DNA of 64,000 bases from Trifolium pratense (taxonomy: Eukaryota; Streptophyta; Magnoliopsida; Fabales; Fabaceae), in the NCBI RefSeq assembly GCF_020283565.1, contig NC_060060.1, forward strand, positions 44,578,001 to 44,642,000. Direction: 5' to 3'. The notes beneath the pieces are model-generated. The model searched no databases, had not been told where the DNA came from, and saw only the letters and a list, made by a program, of their open reading frames with translations. The position numbers and the translations under genes are program-made. Positions 24,731 to 36,200 of this stretch are shown piece after piece. Position 1 is the stretch's first letter; each line of letters begins with the position of its first letter.

Positions 24731-26797
24731 AGTTGGTTTGTTTGGAAATGGAAGAGTGTTATTATTATTATTACGCTATGTTATGAGAGATGCATAGTTG
24801 TGGAAAGAAGAAAGAAGGAGATGAGGTACTCTATGCTTTTGGATTTGTCTTCGTCGTGATTGGATGCAGCCGCAAACATGCTCAACTTTCTGATATTTAT
24901 TTTTATTTTAACTTTATTATATTTTTTATAAATGATTTTTTTCTATTTTATTTATACAATACCATTTAAAATATAATAAAAACCTACGAATATCAAGGTT
25001 CGAACTCTGATCTTGCATATTGCATGCACATTGCATGCAATGTCCATACCAACTGACTTATGCACACGCTCACACAGACCAAACTCGATCAATTCTAAAA
25101 TGACCGAAAGTTTTTTTTTTTTGTCTAATAATCAAGTGACTAAAAATTTCATCTTAAAGGTGAATAAGTAGAGATGCATATATAATAGATGTCCTAAGAA
25201 ACTAAACGAACACTATGAGGCATGCAAGTATCGGAAATATCATAAAAAATGAGACTTTGAAGCTCTCTAGAAGGTGTCTCCAAAACATGCAAAACAAAAG
25301 AATTTAAAATTTGATCGTAATTAGCTAACCAATTAGTTGATTTGTTTCCTTCACACCAAGTGTGATTAATTTGGACAAGTTGGTAAGATCATGAATACGT
25401 CTAATCAAGGTCGAAATATTCTCGTTGACATTGCTATTTCGTGTTATCATTTCAACCAACACCTTCGAATAACTTTCCACTTAAAGATGAGTAATTATTT
25501 GTCTTCTAGCCAAATCCATTCTGATTTACATGCCCACATCTCAACATGGAGGGCATCACGGGAATCAATTATACAGGCAAAATTACTCAAAAAGATGAAA
25601 TTGTTGTCTTAAACAAGACCGTCACACCCTAAAAGGTTCATTGGTCTTTTATTTGTATCATCACAGTTAAGTTTGATCCATCTTTCTCGACATTGCTTCC
25701 TGGACCGGGCAATGGACCAAGAGAAAATTGACTAGGCTCAATAGATCCAAGAAAGCAAAGCCCAATCAAAGGCGGTCCATGAAATTTAAAAGACACGAGG
25801 GTGAGAATGAAAGCATGTGGCGCCAGCAATCCAAAAGTCGGTGTCACGCCAAAATATCACCTTCTCCAAGATTCTTAACTATTTAGCTTCACGAGGAAGA
25901 AATCATCACCATCCCACGATTTATCATAGCTTCGAGACGAAGGAAAGAATAACTGCCCCTGTTTAAACGTGGACTCGCCGGAGAAGATGGTAGTTACTGA
26001 AAAATAAGGAAGCTAAGCTTGGAGAAGAAGAAATCAAAAGACTATAAATAGCATTGCATATTCATTGTAAAAATAATGGGTGGTCAATCACTGATCCAAA
26101 CTTATTAATAATACAACTCCCCTTGAGTGTTCACCAGAACACTTTCAAACAATAAAGTAATATCATTTTGTTGAGGCCAACCATTAAAATAAGCCTGCTT
26201 ACATCAATCAATTTTCATTGTCATCTTGAGAATCACATGAGTTGAGTTGTTAAGACATCAAAAATTATCTTAAAAGATACTCTTATTTTTCTAGATCTAC
26301 AAGTACTAGCACGCCACCATTAAAAGAATATTTCATTCTTTATTGTGGTCTTATGCTATATTATAAAAAGCTAAAATATGTTTTAAGTCCATATTTTTAT
26401 AATGAGTTTTGGTTTTGTCTTTGTATTTTAAAATCATTCTATCTTCTTAATTCATTACCATATTTCTCCTTTCTTTAAAGCTCTCTTCTTTCATCTTATG
26501 TGCTTCCTTTTTTTTTTTTTTTCATTATCTCTTCTCCACTCAATCACCAGTTTTATTTTGTTATTATTATAGTAGTATATTTTTTATTTTACTAAAACAA
26601 CAAACCCAATCCACTTGGTTTTGAAGTGCATCATCATTCAATTTCAATCACTGCTGCTTTCACCGGCCTTGTATCAGCAGCAAGTCGGAGTCAAACTGAA
26701 CTCTACTCATCTCCCCGTTGAAACCAAAAGCTTGCCGGAAATCACCGGCGCAGTCAGTTATCGACCGCCGCCACCACAAACAGTAACAAAATCCATA
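24731..26797. other. Intergenic between divergent PNPOx-like and PPR genes
   Basis: No gene is supported. The part next to 24731 is the PNPOx-like promoter. At 24985-25090 there is a minus-strand SINE-like piece (GTTCGAAC with TGCATGCA words). An LTR-like stretch is at 25830-26190. The part 26480-26797 is the PPR leader; it is open in the PPR frame but has no in-frame ATG before 26798. Confidence 0.55.
25830..26190 (+). mobile_element. Possible LTR fragment
   Basis: It contains a TATA-like GACTATAAATAGCA, then about 100 bases later AACAATAAAGTAATATC as a polyadenylation-type signal and TTGTTGAGGCC. That order resembles the U3-R-U5 of a plant LTR. No partner LTR or duplication is visible, so this is tentative. 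Confidence 0.35.
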
Positions 26798-29700
26798 ATG
26801 CTTGCACTCACTAATTCGCCTCTACTTATAGCTAAATCATATGAAGAAATTAAAATAAAAAGTACACGAAGCATTTTTCTGGTAATATTCTTATTCTTAG
26901 TTCTATAGTTATTAACTTATTACTTTTTAAGATATAATTTATTTATATAAAATGAAATAATTTTGTGACTTTGTTTGAATTTTTATTGTTTTTATTATAA
27001 GGTATGTGCTGCTGCAAAAGGTCCAAGACCAAGATATCCACGAGTTTGGAAGACTAATAAAAAAATTGGTACCATTTCTAAAGCTGCTAAGCTTGTTCAA
27101 TCTGTAAGTTCTTCATTGCATTTGCTCTATTCATTTATATTGTTAACTTTGCTGGAAATTTGTGATATATGAAGCAATGACATAGACACTAGACACATAC
27201 TGAGACGTTGGCATCGGTAAAAAATTGACAAAAATAATGAATTAATTGAACCTAACCGTCAATGTCGGAGTCGGACACTGGCACGTGTCCGGCATTAGCA
27301 TGCCTTCCATAAGAAGTGTGATGCTATAGTGATTGTGATGGTGGAATTGATTTTTTTTCCTTGTATTAACCCTCTGGTTCCCAGACGAAGGGGCTTCGAT
27401 AATCTAGAGTTCTGATGCGAGATAAGTAAAGTCTGACCAAGAATTGTTCCACCAGGAATCGAACTTGGGTTCTCCCGAACGATCCGTCCAAGGGGAGCTC
27501 ACTTGAGTCCAATTTCTTGGATGTGGGAACCAGCTTTTTAAATAAACTGCAATTGCGGTCTAGGTTGCGATGTAGACTCTCTTTAATGTTGTCGAAACTG
27601 CAATTGAATATGTGATTCTAAACAATATCTAGAATTGCGATGCAACTGCAAACATTACCGCCATGGTTGTCAAACACTCATCTTAACTTCTAAGAGTTTC
27701 CAATTCTAGGTCTTCTTTTAGGTTAACTCTTAAGGTTTCATGTAAACTTTTGATAAAATCGGTACACTCCCAATTTCATTAGCAATATGAAATGCAAAAT
27801 TTTGGTCAATATTATTTGGTAACTGATTGAATTATTTATGTGGTACAATGTATATTTGGTTTTAAAATGTAATATTACTACTCCATTGTTACAGCCTAGT
27901 GGTTTGGCTGTGAGGAGATTTTATGTGGAATTCCGGGTTCGATCTAGGGTCACCACACTTTCCCCTCCCCGTGTGTGTTTTATTTTAGCATGTGTTGGCC
28001 ACTACTAGGCCAATAGCAAAATAAAAAAAAGAAAGTAATATTACGTTTTTATTGTTGTTGAGAGGGACAATTGTTAGTACTGTGATAGCTATTTTAAAAG
28101 CAGGGGTGGAACTCTCATTTTATACATAAATTTTCAGTCTGGTTTTTCCTTGGATGATTTGCATTTGTGGAAAAATAATATTTCTATTGTCTTGTATACA
28201 GATTAAGGAACTTTCAAATGTGAAAGAGGAAGTTTACGGAGCTCTTGATACCTATGTCGCTTGGGAACTAGAATTTCCTTTAATTACGGTGAAAAAGGTA
28301 CTCAAAACTCTAGAATATGAGAAAGAGTGGAAGCGGATAATACAGGTATTTCAAAATAACAATTTTATCCTTATGATTTTTTATGTTCATTATTGAGGTG
28401 CTATAATGTAGCAAAATTTCAATAAACCATTATTTTCTGCGATCCGTGATTACTACAGTGCTGAATTTTTATACGTTCGTTATTTTCTATATTTGTGTCT
28501 CTTTTAAGTTGTACTGACCGAGTGGTTTGATATATCTATAGATAAAATGTTTATGTTTAGCCTATATTTAGTTTGTTTTCTGAGTTTTATTTTATTTTAT
28601 TTATTACTATTTTCCCTTATTCTTAGGATAGCTTCCGAGCTAACATAAAATTATGAAAATTACTTATGACACACTATAGGTAACAAAATGGATGTTAAGC
28701 AAGGGTCAAGGAAAGACAATGGGAAGCTATTTCACATTACTTAATGCTTTAGCAGAGGATGATCGACTAGATGAAGCAGAAGAGCTTTGGACAAAGTTAT
28801 TAATGCAGTACACGGCAAGCTTGCCTCGTAGATTCTTCGATAAAATGATATCTATCTACCGCAAAAGAAGCATGCATGACAAGATGTTTGAGGTATTTAT
28901 AATGTGTTTCTGATATACCTTATAGATAGTTGAGTAGTATTTTTGGTTTTCTACTTCATTATATTCCATGAAATTGTCAAATTCTTGGATATTCAAAGTT
29001 CATATGCCAAAGTATATATATTCAATAAAAGATAAGTTATTGGAGACGAAAGAGAACAATCACAATTATAAATAATAATATATCGACTGTAAATATAGCA
29101 GAGTTGCATAACCCAGACATGCTAATTAATGAAGCAAAGATGCTCTTTCTCTCTAAATATACAGCCAAGAAATCCCCCGAAATCAGCTAACAAGACCTCT
29201 GTATTCCGTTGGATGGCAAAGTATGTTTGCTGAACCTGACATTGTTCTGATCAGGGAAGGGAGATGAAAGAAACCGAAAACACAGAGGAAGAGGAGAGGA
29301 AAGAACCGAATGAAAACAGAGAAAGAAAAGGGATAGGATAGGATAGGATAGAACAGAGGCAGAGATAGGAAATGAAATGAAAACAACTTGTCGGATACTT
29401 TGCTGGAGATGGAAGAGGATGTGAATGGAATGGAGGCAAAGCACAATACGCTTAGATATTTAAAGAGTTAAGGTTTAATTATATGCGAGAGGAGTTTGAC
29501 TTTTCAGCTGTGCTATTCTAAGAATGAGCGCACATATGTTGTGATTTTTCAGTGCAGGTGAAGGTGGTAAGAAAATGAGGGAAAACATGATAAAATCTCA
29601 GGGAAAAGTAATATGGATAGGATTCTATGGAATCTGTAATGGAATGTTGATTGTTACATTAGAATACAGTAGTGTCATTATTTATAGACTCGGCATAGGG

Positions 29701-30842
29701 TTAACTGATTTAGGGCCTATTTGTTTAAGCTTTAAAAATATGATTTTTTTTGAAAAAAAACAGAGATTTTTTTTGTAGAGATTTTGAAGAAAATCTAAAG
29801 TTATTTTCCGTTTGTTTACGATCACAAAAATCTATTTTTTTAGAAAATGGTTTTAAAAAAAATAGATTTTGAAGAAAGCTATTAGCTTTTCATTTTGAAG
29901 AGAAAAATGAGTTTTTTACTAAAATGATTTTTGAAAAAATATGAAACAAAATAAAAAAAAAGTGATTTTTTTTTAAAAAAATAGATTTTTTTTTGCTGGA
30001 AAATCTGAAACAAACATGGCCTTAATTGTTAGTTCACTAATCTAACAACTGTAACAAACAATAACTTCTACAAACCTATACACTAATAAGCACATATATG
30101 ATACATGCAGAATATAGTAAACAAACAAATAGTGTGGTAGATGAGAAGACTCTGGTTGATGATTTTCTATCTTAAGAAGTAAACGTACGGCTTCGTATCC
30201 TTGGTCCTAGAATATAGGGCTGGATTGTGAAATATACTATACTAAAGTTGTCACAATAGATAACAGGAGTTTGAAAATAATTTGAGTTCAGTGGGAAATC
30301 ATTGGACCGAAATAACTGATTGCAAAATGTAACTAATTACAGTTATGCGAGGAAACTAGTAAAAACATATACTCTAAAGCACATAATATTATAGTAAACA
30401 AACAAATGATGTATTATGAATTGAATTCAAGCTCAATACTTAATTTCTCATGTAGGTATTTGCAGACATGGAGGAGCTTACTGTTAAACCTAGTATATCT
30501 GTTGTCTCAATGGTTGGCGATGTCTTCAAGGAGCTAGGTATGATGGACAAATACGAGAGGTTACATAAAAAATATCCACCACCCCGATGGGAATATAGAT
30601 ACATCAAAGGAAAGCGTGTAAAAATCAAGGCGCAAATTCAGTCTAATGATGTCGACAAATACATAAGAAAGAATGACAATTTTGAACCAAATTCAGGCTT
30701 AAGAGAGGATGATAGTTCAGAAGAGACTTCAGAGTTAACTGATGATGAACAGTTCGAACAAGATGCTGATGTAACACGCATGGAACCTGAACAGATTTTT
30801 GACGAGTCATCTGAGAGCACAGAACCAAGTTTAGATGTATAA
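26798..30842 (+). CDS. Pentatricopeptide-repeat protein, At4g18975/At4g21190 type
   Basis: Five exons: 26798-26881, 27002-27103, 28202-28345, 28680-28892, 30456-30842; product 309 aa. The ATG at 26798 is the first in frame; the open frame upstream lacks an ATG. The short N-terminus (about 28 aa) fits an organelle target. Then come [40 protein letters not shown] and [20 protein letters not shown], blocks I recognise from this small PPR family, with helical repeats through about residue 215 ([19 protein letters not shown] is a PPR-like unit). [15 protein letters not shown] closes the conserved part. An acidic Ser/Glu/Asp-rich tail of about 75 aa follows. The Arabidopsis relatives include an embryo-essential gene; RNA target unknown. 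Confidence 0.9.
27360..27525 (-). mobile_element. SINE in intron 2 of the PPR gene
   Basis: On the minus strand: TTCGGGAGAACCC, then a B-box AGTTCGATTCCTGG, CAGACTTTACTTATCTCGC and CTTCGTCTGGGAACCAGAGG. It is the better-preserved partner of the copy at 3815-3960. The 5' limit is uncertain. Confidence 0.6.
27879..28034 (+). mobile_element. SINE in intron 2 of the PPR gene, 10-bp TSD
   Basis: It contains GCCTAGTGGTTTGGCTGTG (A-box-like), GGGTTCGATCTAGGG (B-box) and an A-rich tail. Perfect 10-bp repeats GTAATATTAC (27869-27878, 28035-28044) flank it. It is close in type to the shorter copy at 10070-10159. Confidence 0.75.
29713..30021. mobile_element. Tourist-like MITE in intron 4 of the PPR gene
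   Basis: The ends are GGGCCTATTTGTTTAAGC and CTGAAACAAACATGGCC. TTA is duplicated on both sides (29710-29712, 30022-30024), which fits PIF/Harbinger-type insertion. The interior is T/A-rich. The same intron also has a short GGATA tandem run at about 29331-29355. Confidence 0.65.
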
Positions 30843-31348
30843 CAACAGAAAGACAATTTACTATGACTAGAAGATAAGTTTCGGTTGGCGGTTATTATTA
30901 GTTACAAGTGAGAATCATTACATCGGCGTCCAACTTCTACACCTTGTTAGGAGATAGGTGAAGACACTCTAGGAGAACATGCTTTTAAAGTTTAAAAAAA
31001 AATGTAAGCCTGAGAATCTGGTGGTAGACATTTCATTTATGATTTATGAGGGTAACAGATCATTTACAAACCAAGAAATGTAACTAGTACTTCAGATTCC
31101 TGCCTCGGTGAATTCCAGGATCATAAGTTGTTATGCTCTTCTGTCGAGGCAGTATCAATGCTGATTTCGAAGTGGGTACTTTGGCTTGAAAATTTCAATG
31201 CATAATATATGGAGATTGTAGGGTAATTTTTCAATGCATATAGGCTTTGATTAGGATATAGTTGTGCAGGTTTGTGTTATATTGTTGGTCATAAAATTTG
31301 CATTGTACTCAAATTCTTAAACCATGATGATTAAATACTCCTAGAAAG

Positions 31349-31412
31349 GTCTCGGGTTCAATTCTCTAGTGCCAATTTGAGTGCACTAATTTAGCTTATT
31401 CAAAAAAAAAAA
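31349..31412 (+). mobile_element. 5'-truncated SINE, 12-bp TSD
   Basis: A 64-bp insertion starts at GTCTCGGGTTCAATTCTC (the B-box region of a tRNA-derived SINE), then has GTGCCAATTTG and ends in poly(A). Perfect 12-bp repeats ACTCCTAGAAAG (31337-31348, 31413-31424) flank it. A longer relative is at 58690-58795. Confidence 0.8.
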
Positions 31413-31972
31413 ACTCCTAGAAAGAAACAAAAAACAATTCTCTCTTTTGTTTTCAAATTAAAATGTGTCTACAGTTGTGAGGCGGTTCATAGAAAATAAT
31501 GCATAAATTTGACAGACATATTTTGAGCTTATACTCTATAGTTTATTTGATAATTTACATCGAAAACTTTAAAGATACCACCACCACTAACATCATCATC
31601 TTCCTCGATATTTTGACCATCATCATCAACATCATCAAACTCTGAAGCAAAAGGGGCATCGGTGATGCAGACGAGTTGAAGCACTAACCTTAGGTTGAAC
31701 CCTTTGCTAGCATCAGCCTATAGGGGTGCAAATTATTAAAAAAAATTAAATCAATATTTTAAAAATTATATAATATATTAAAAAATTACGTTGTACTAAA
31801 ACAATTACATATATATGTTTTACAATTGTTTGCTATGCCGTTTTATTTTGGAATCGCTGAATAACCAACTCATTATCTATATTGTTGAACAAATCTCTTT
31901 CAACGTAAGTATTAATTACATGAGAAAGATATCAAATAAAAAAGAAATCAAACTATAAAATAGAGTTGGAAT

Positions 31973-32134
31973 CCTCTCCATTTTCAATCATTTTCATTTT
32001 TTCCATTACCAAAGTTTTTAAATATTTTCGGATGTATGAAAATGATTTAATCTCGTTTAATGTTACATTTTTGCATTTATTTTTCCAAAACTATATACTC
32101 ATGGAAGAAATGAAAATAATTAGGATCCCAACTC
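31973..32134. mobile_element. Small foldback MITE, second copy of 10841-11022
   Basis: The ends are GAGTTGGAATCCTCTCC and AGGATCCCAACTC. The interior shares CATTACCAAAGTTTTTAAAT with the PrimPol intron copy. The flanks do not show the same clear duplication. Confidence 0.6.
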
Positions 32135-33228
32135 TATAATACATTCATAAGTATTGATTTAGTAACAACACAAATACACAATCACATGGTTATTTTTCTC
32201 ATTGATCGATGTTAGTCGATTCTTTATATCTATTACTTGAGTATATACAGACCAATAACCAACACAAATATTAGCCGCTTCGCGAAAACACTAATTTCCA
32301 CATGGCTAAAATTGAAACCAATTTGTGAATGACTTGGTTAGAAATTGTAAAACAGAAATTCAAAGATGTATTTGAACCAAATTACGAACTGCAAACAAAC
32401 AACCAACAAAGCACAAACTATCTTAGGCCATGTTATTCTTTTTTCTTGTTACTACAAACTAAAATTATTGATTAGTGTTTTCATCTAAATCAACATTCTC
32501 GTCCTTTTGAACTATGTTAGCTCATGAAACACTCACAAAATCATAGTTGGTTAGGTTGCACTAGGAGCAATTGAGCAAGCCCTAAAACTTGCATGTCACG
32601 AGGAACATTTGCATTAAAATTTGACAAATTAGAATCTAATACCACTATAGTCATATATAGAGCCCCAAAAGGAAGCGAATCAACCACAACATCCTCGTGC
32701 TGCTCCTGTCGAAAGAAAATATCAATTGAGTTTGTATCAGATGTTTCATCACGATTCTTAGGAATATTTACTTGATCCGAGGAAGAAAATTCCTTAACTC
32801 CTATCTCACAAATGAAATGTGATTAACAACCTAAACATCTTCTGCGATTGCTACCGATAAAAGTAGCAATACCACAATATTTGTAAGGACATAAGATATT
32901 ACATTTTTTTCATCTTATTTTAAAGCTTCAAAGAGACTAGAATCTTCTTATTCAAATTATTTGTTGTCCTTGCCTCTTGATAGGAGTTTATCAAATTCCA
33001 CCTATGAATTTTAGATTTATCTTATTAAATGAAATATTTTTTTCCATAATTCAACTTGTTACAAAGATTATTTGTTTGTTTTAGTTGCTAAACAAAAAAC
33101 ACTTATCACACACAAAAAAAACACTTATCACACCACAAAAAATTTCAATTTTTTAAAACAACACAGTAACCAACCAAGAAATCCCTTTACCCAAACACAA
33201 ATCCCATCCGTCCGTTCATGCGAACTGC

Positions 33229-36200
33229 ATGGCTCAACCGTCCGAACCTCATCGCCGCCGTAACAACAACCACATCTCCTCCTTCCTCCAATCCACCACT
33301 TCAAATTTCCTCTCTCTATTCAATCCACCTCCTCCTCCACCTTCACCTCTCCCTCCCTCCACAATCTCCCTCCCTCTATTCTTCGCGCCACCTCTCTCCG
33401 CCGTAACATTCGACTCCACCGCCGAGTCAACTCGTCCTTCCGCTAAATCGGTTAGAGTATCGAGACTCAATTCCAATGGTAAAAGTGGTGGTGGTGGTCC
33501 CGCTTTTGTTGGTCAGGTTTTCAGTATGTGTGACCTCTCTGGAACTGGTCTCATGGCTGTTTCTACTCACTTTGATATTCCATTTATCACTAAAAGGTTT
33601 AGTTTTATTCCAATTTTCGTTATTCCTTTTGTTCAATTCAGCTTTGAAATAGAAATTGAAGATTGTGTTTGTTTTAAGATGTTATCTTTGTCAAATTAAG
33701 TTATGACTAAAGTTGCACATAAGACCTAACTCAACTGATAATGTCGATATTGTTAGGTCGGACATGGGTTCAAACCTAGATAGTTATGTGTGTGTGTGGC
33801 GTGCGCGAGTTTAAACGGTGTTTGACACTTCATCTAAATATTAAGATTAAAGTTGTAACTTATTTTGCTGTTGTAATTTTGTAATGTTATTGTTAATTTG
33901 TGGATAAGATGATAAGTTTGATTAGGTTATTGCATAGTTAAGTAAAAAATAGTTTGTGGAATCCACTTTGGATCTAGTAATGTTATTTGCTATGAAGCAC
34001 CCAAACAAACACTAGACACCGAACAAGACATTGACCCGTCGTCACCACCGGTCATAATTTGAGAAACAGCACTGCTAAATATGACGAAGGTATTTGTACA
34101 AGAAGGGAAAGAATATACAATGTGTAATGATTTAAAGAAATTGAAAGCACTTAAGCCACTTTTGATGGAAATCATGCGTTTTAGATCTACGGACAAAACA
34201 AGTTCGTGTATTTTGTTTTTGATGATTTCGTAATAAAGAGCATTATCCTTTGAGAAAATAAATCAATTGAATGTATTCGCACGTGACAGTGTCGTGGTCG
34301 GTTTTAGACACCAGAATGACTTCGATCAAAGGGGTTATGCGATATGCGATTTCGCACAAAGCCTTGTCAAATAGTGGCTATAGCATAGCAGAATTTGAAT
34401 AAACTGCTGTTTTCTGTAATTAGCGATTGACAACACTGCCAAAAAGTGCTTATAAGCTTATATGATAAGCTGTTATTTAAAACCTGACAGTTGTTGCAAG
34501 ATTGTATAATATTTTTTACTATAAGTGTTTAGTTTCTCTTAGAAATCTAGGCATCCAATAGAGATGTTAAGAGTAAGGCTAATCTCATTTCTCATACCGA
34601 TGTAATGAACACGGGGCATCTTGCTTAGGAAATCCAAGATGCTTGGGTGTTGGGGAACATTGATTATATATTTAAGACCATTTAAAAGAATATAGTGATT
34701 GAAATTGTGGCTTGTGTTTGATTAAAACCTCATTGAAGTATAGAGTAAGCTGTTACCATCCATCATTTTTTTAAAGGCATAATTTTTTTTCCGCATGTAA
34801 TTTATTTTCTGCAGAACCCCAGAGTGGCTGAAAAAAATGTTTGCATCAATCACCAAGAGTGAGAGGAATGGTCCTGTATTTCGCTTTTTTATTGATCTAG
34901 GAGATGCAGGTTAGCTCATCGATAGTACCCCTTTTTACTGTCCTTTAATTTGCTTGTAACATTATCGATCCATTTATTCTTATCATATTCTTTAAAGTTT
35001 TCTTTATAACTTGTTGAGTCTATGGTTGTGATGTTATTTAATTATCATCGCTGATTCTCGGCTGACTTTAACTTACTGTCTATGTATGCACTTTTGGCCT
35101 TACTGATCAGTTTCTGATTATAGATAAGCTTAATTCTTATGTATTCAGCTTTTAGTCAAACACCTTTTGAATGCTAATTAGCTTTTTTGATGTTATGAAA
35201 AAGTCTCTTATTCAGTTTTATTTTGTAAAATAGAACATTTTAACAAGCTGATGGTTAGTTGTTATTCACTCCTTTCTTATTTGTTTGGCTAGGGGATGGG
35301 ATGGGGTTCGGCTTTAATTTATTTATTTTTAAAATATAAAATGAAATTTCATTTGAGTGAACTCAAGAAAAATAAAGCTAAGTGGTCTTCCAAAACATAA
35401 AAAACACGACAAAAGAATCAAGTATGTGACAGGACTGACCAATCTCTGCATATTCAAATGGCAACTCCATTAAAGCAGCCATGTGCACAACACCAATAGT
35501 AATCTGAAAACAACACCCTATCTCATAATTTTAGTGGCAGAAAGGTACCCCTAAAGATTTGTGCATTTGGCTCCAACCAAGTGCATTAATGTGACATATA
35601 ATGCATACAACAACAATAACAACAATAACAACAATCAAGCCTTATCCCACTATGTGGGGTCAGCTACATGGATCAAACGACACCATAACGTTCTATTTTA
35701 TTCATATATCATATCTCCAGGCGTCGATGCAGCGGTCCTTGCTCAATTGGCACTGTACTCGAACTTTACAGTGCATTGCTTCAGGGCAACGTCCTAGCAT
35801 TCACATTATAATGTATTTGATCTAGGTCATAGAGATTGGACTAAGTTTTACGTTGGCCGTTGTTTGCCTAACACAACCCTCTCCTTTTATCTGGGCATCG
35901 GACCGGCTATGCATAGCACAGCGCATAGGGAGGATTTTGTGACATATAATGCATACTGCCATAAAATTTTACTTGCCTACTTTTCCAAACTTTAATGATA
36001 CAGCATTGTTCCAAAGTGAAATGACAAACCCAAAGCCCTTGAGTAAAGAATCCCAAAGGGATTTTTCGAACCTCAAGTAGCTGTCCAATGCAAATAAGTG
36101 ACCTACTTACTGTGACTGAACCTCATCCTTGAATTAGACATTTCTGACCTTCTGTGACCGAACCTGATCCTTGCATTGCACATTTTTTGTGTGCTAAAAT

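Larger units (their letters stand above)
30843..33228. other. Intergenic between PPR and Tic22-like genes
   Basis: No complete gene is seen. The first part is the PPR 3' region. A 5'-truncated SINE lies at 31349-31412 and a MITE at 31973-32134. Minus-strand stretches 31565-31730 (with an Asp-rich DDVDDDG run) and 32540-32830 (with LPFGALYMTIVVLDSN and NVPRDMQVLGLAQL) are open and look like leftover coding pieces, but I cannot assign them. The last 150 bases are the Tic22-like leader. Confidence 0.5.

Noticed and set aside
26615..26797. Longer N-terminus for the PPR protein beginning MVLKC
   Set aside because: That start is TTG, not ATG; the first in-frame ATG is at 26798.
31565..32830. Minus-strand coding-like pieces (DDVDDDG, LPFGALYMTIVVLDSN)
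   Set aside because: Open but short, without start codon or linked exons; probably decayed transposon or gene remnants that I cannot assign.
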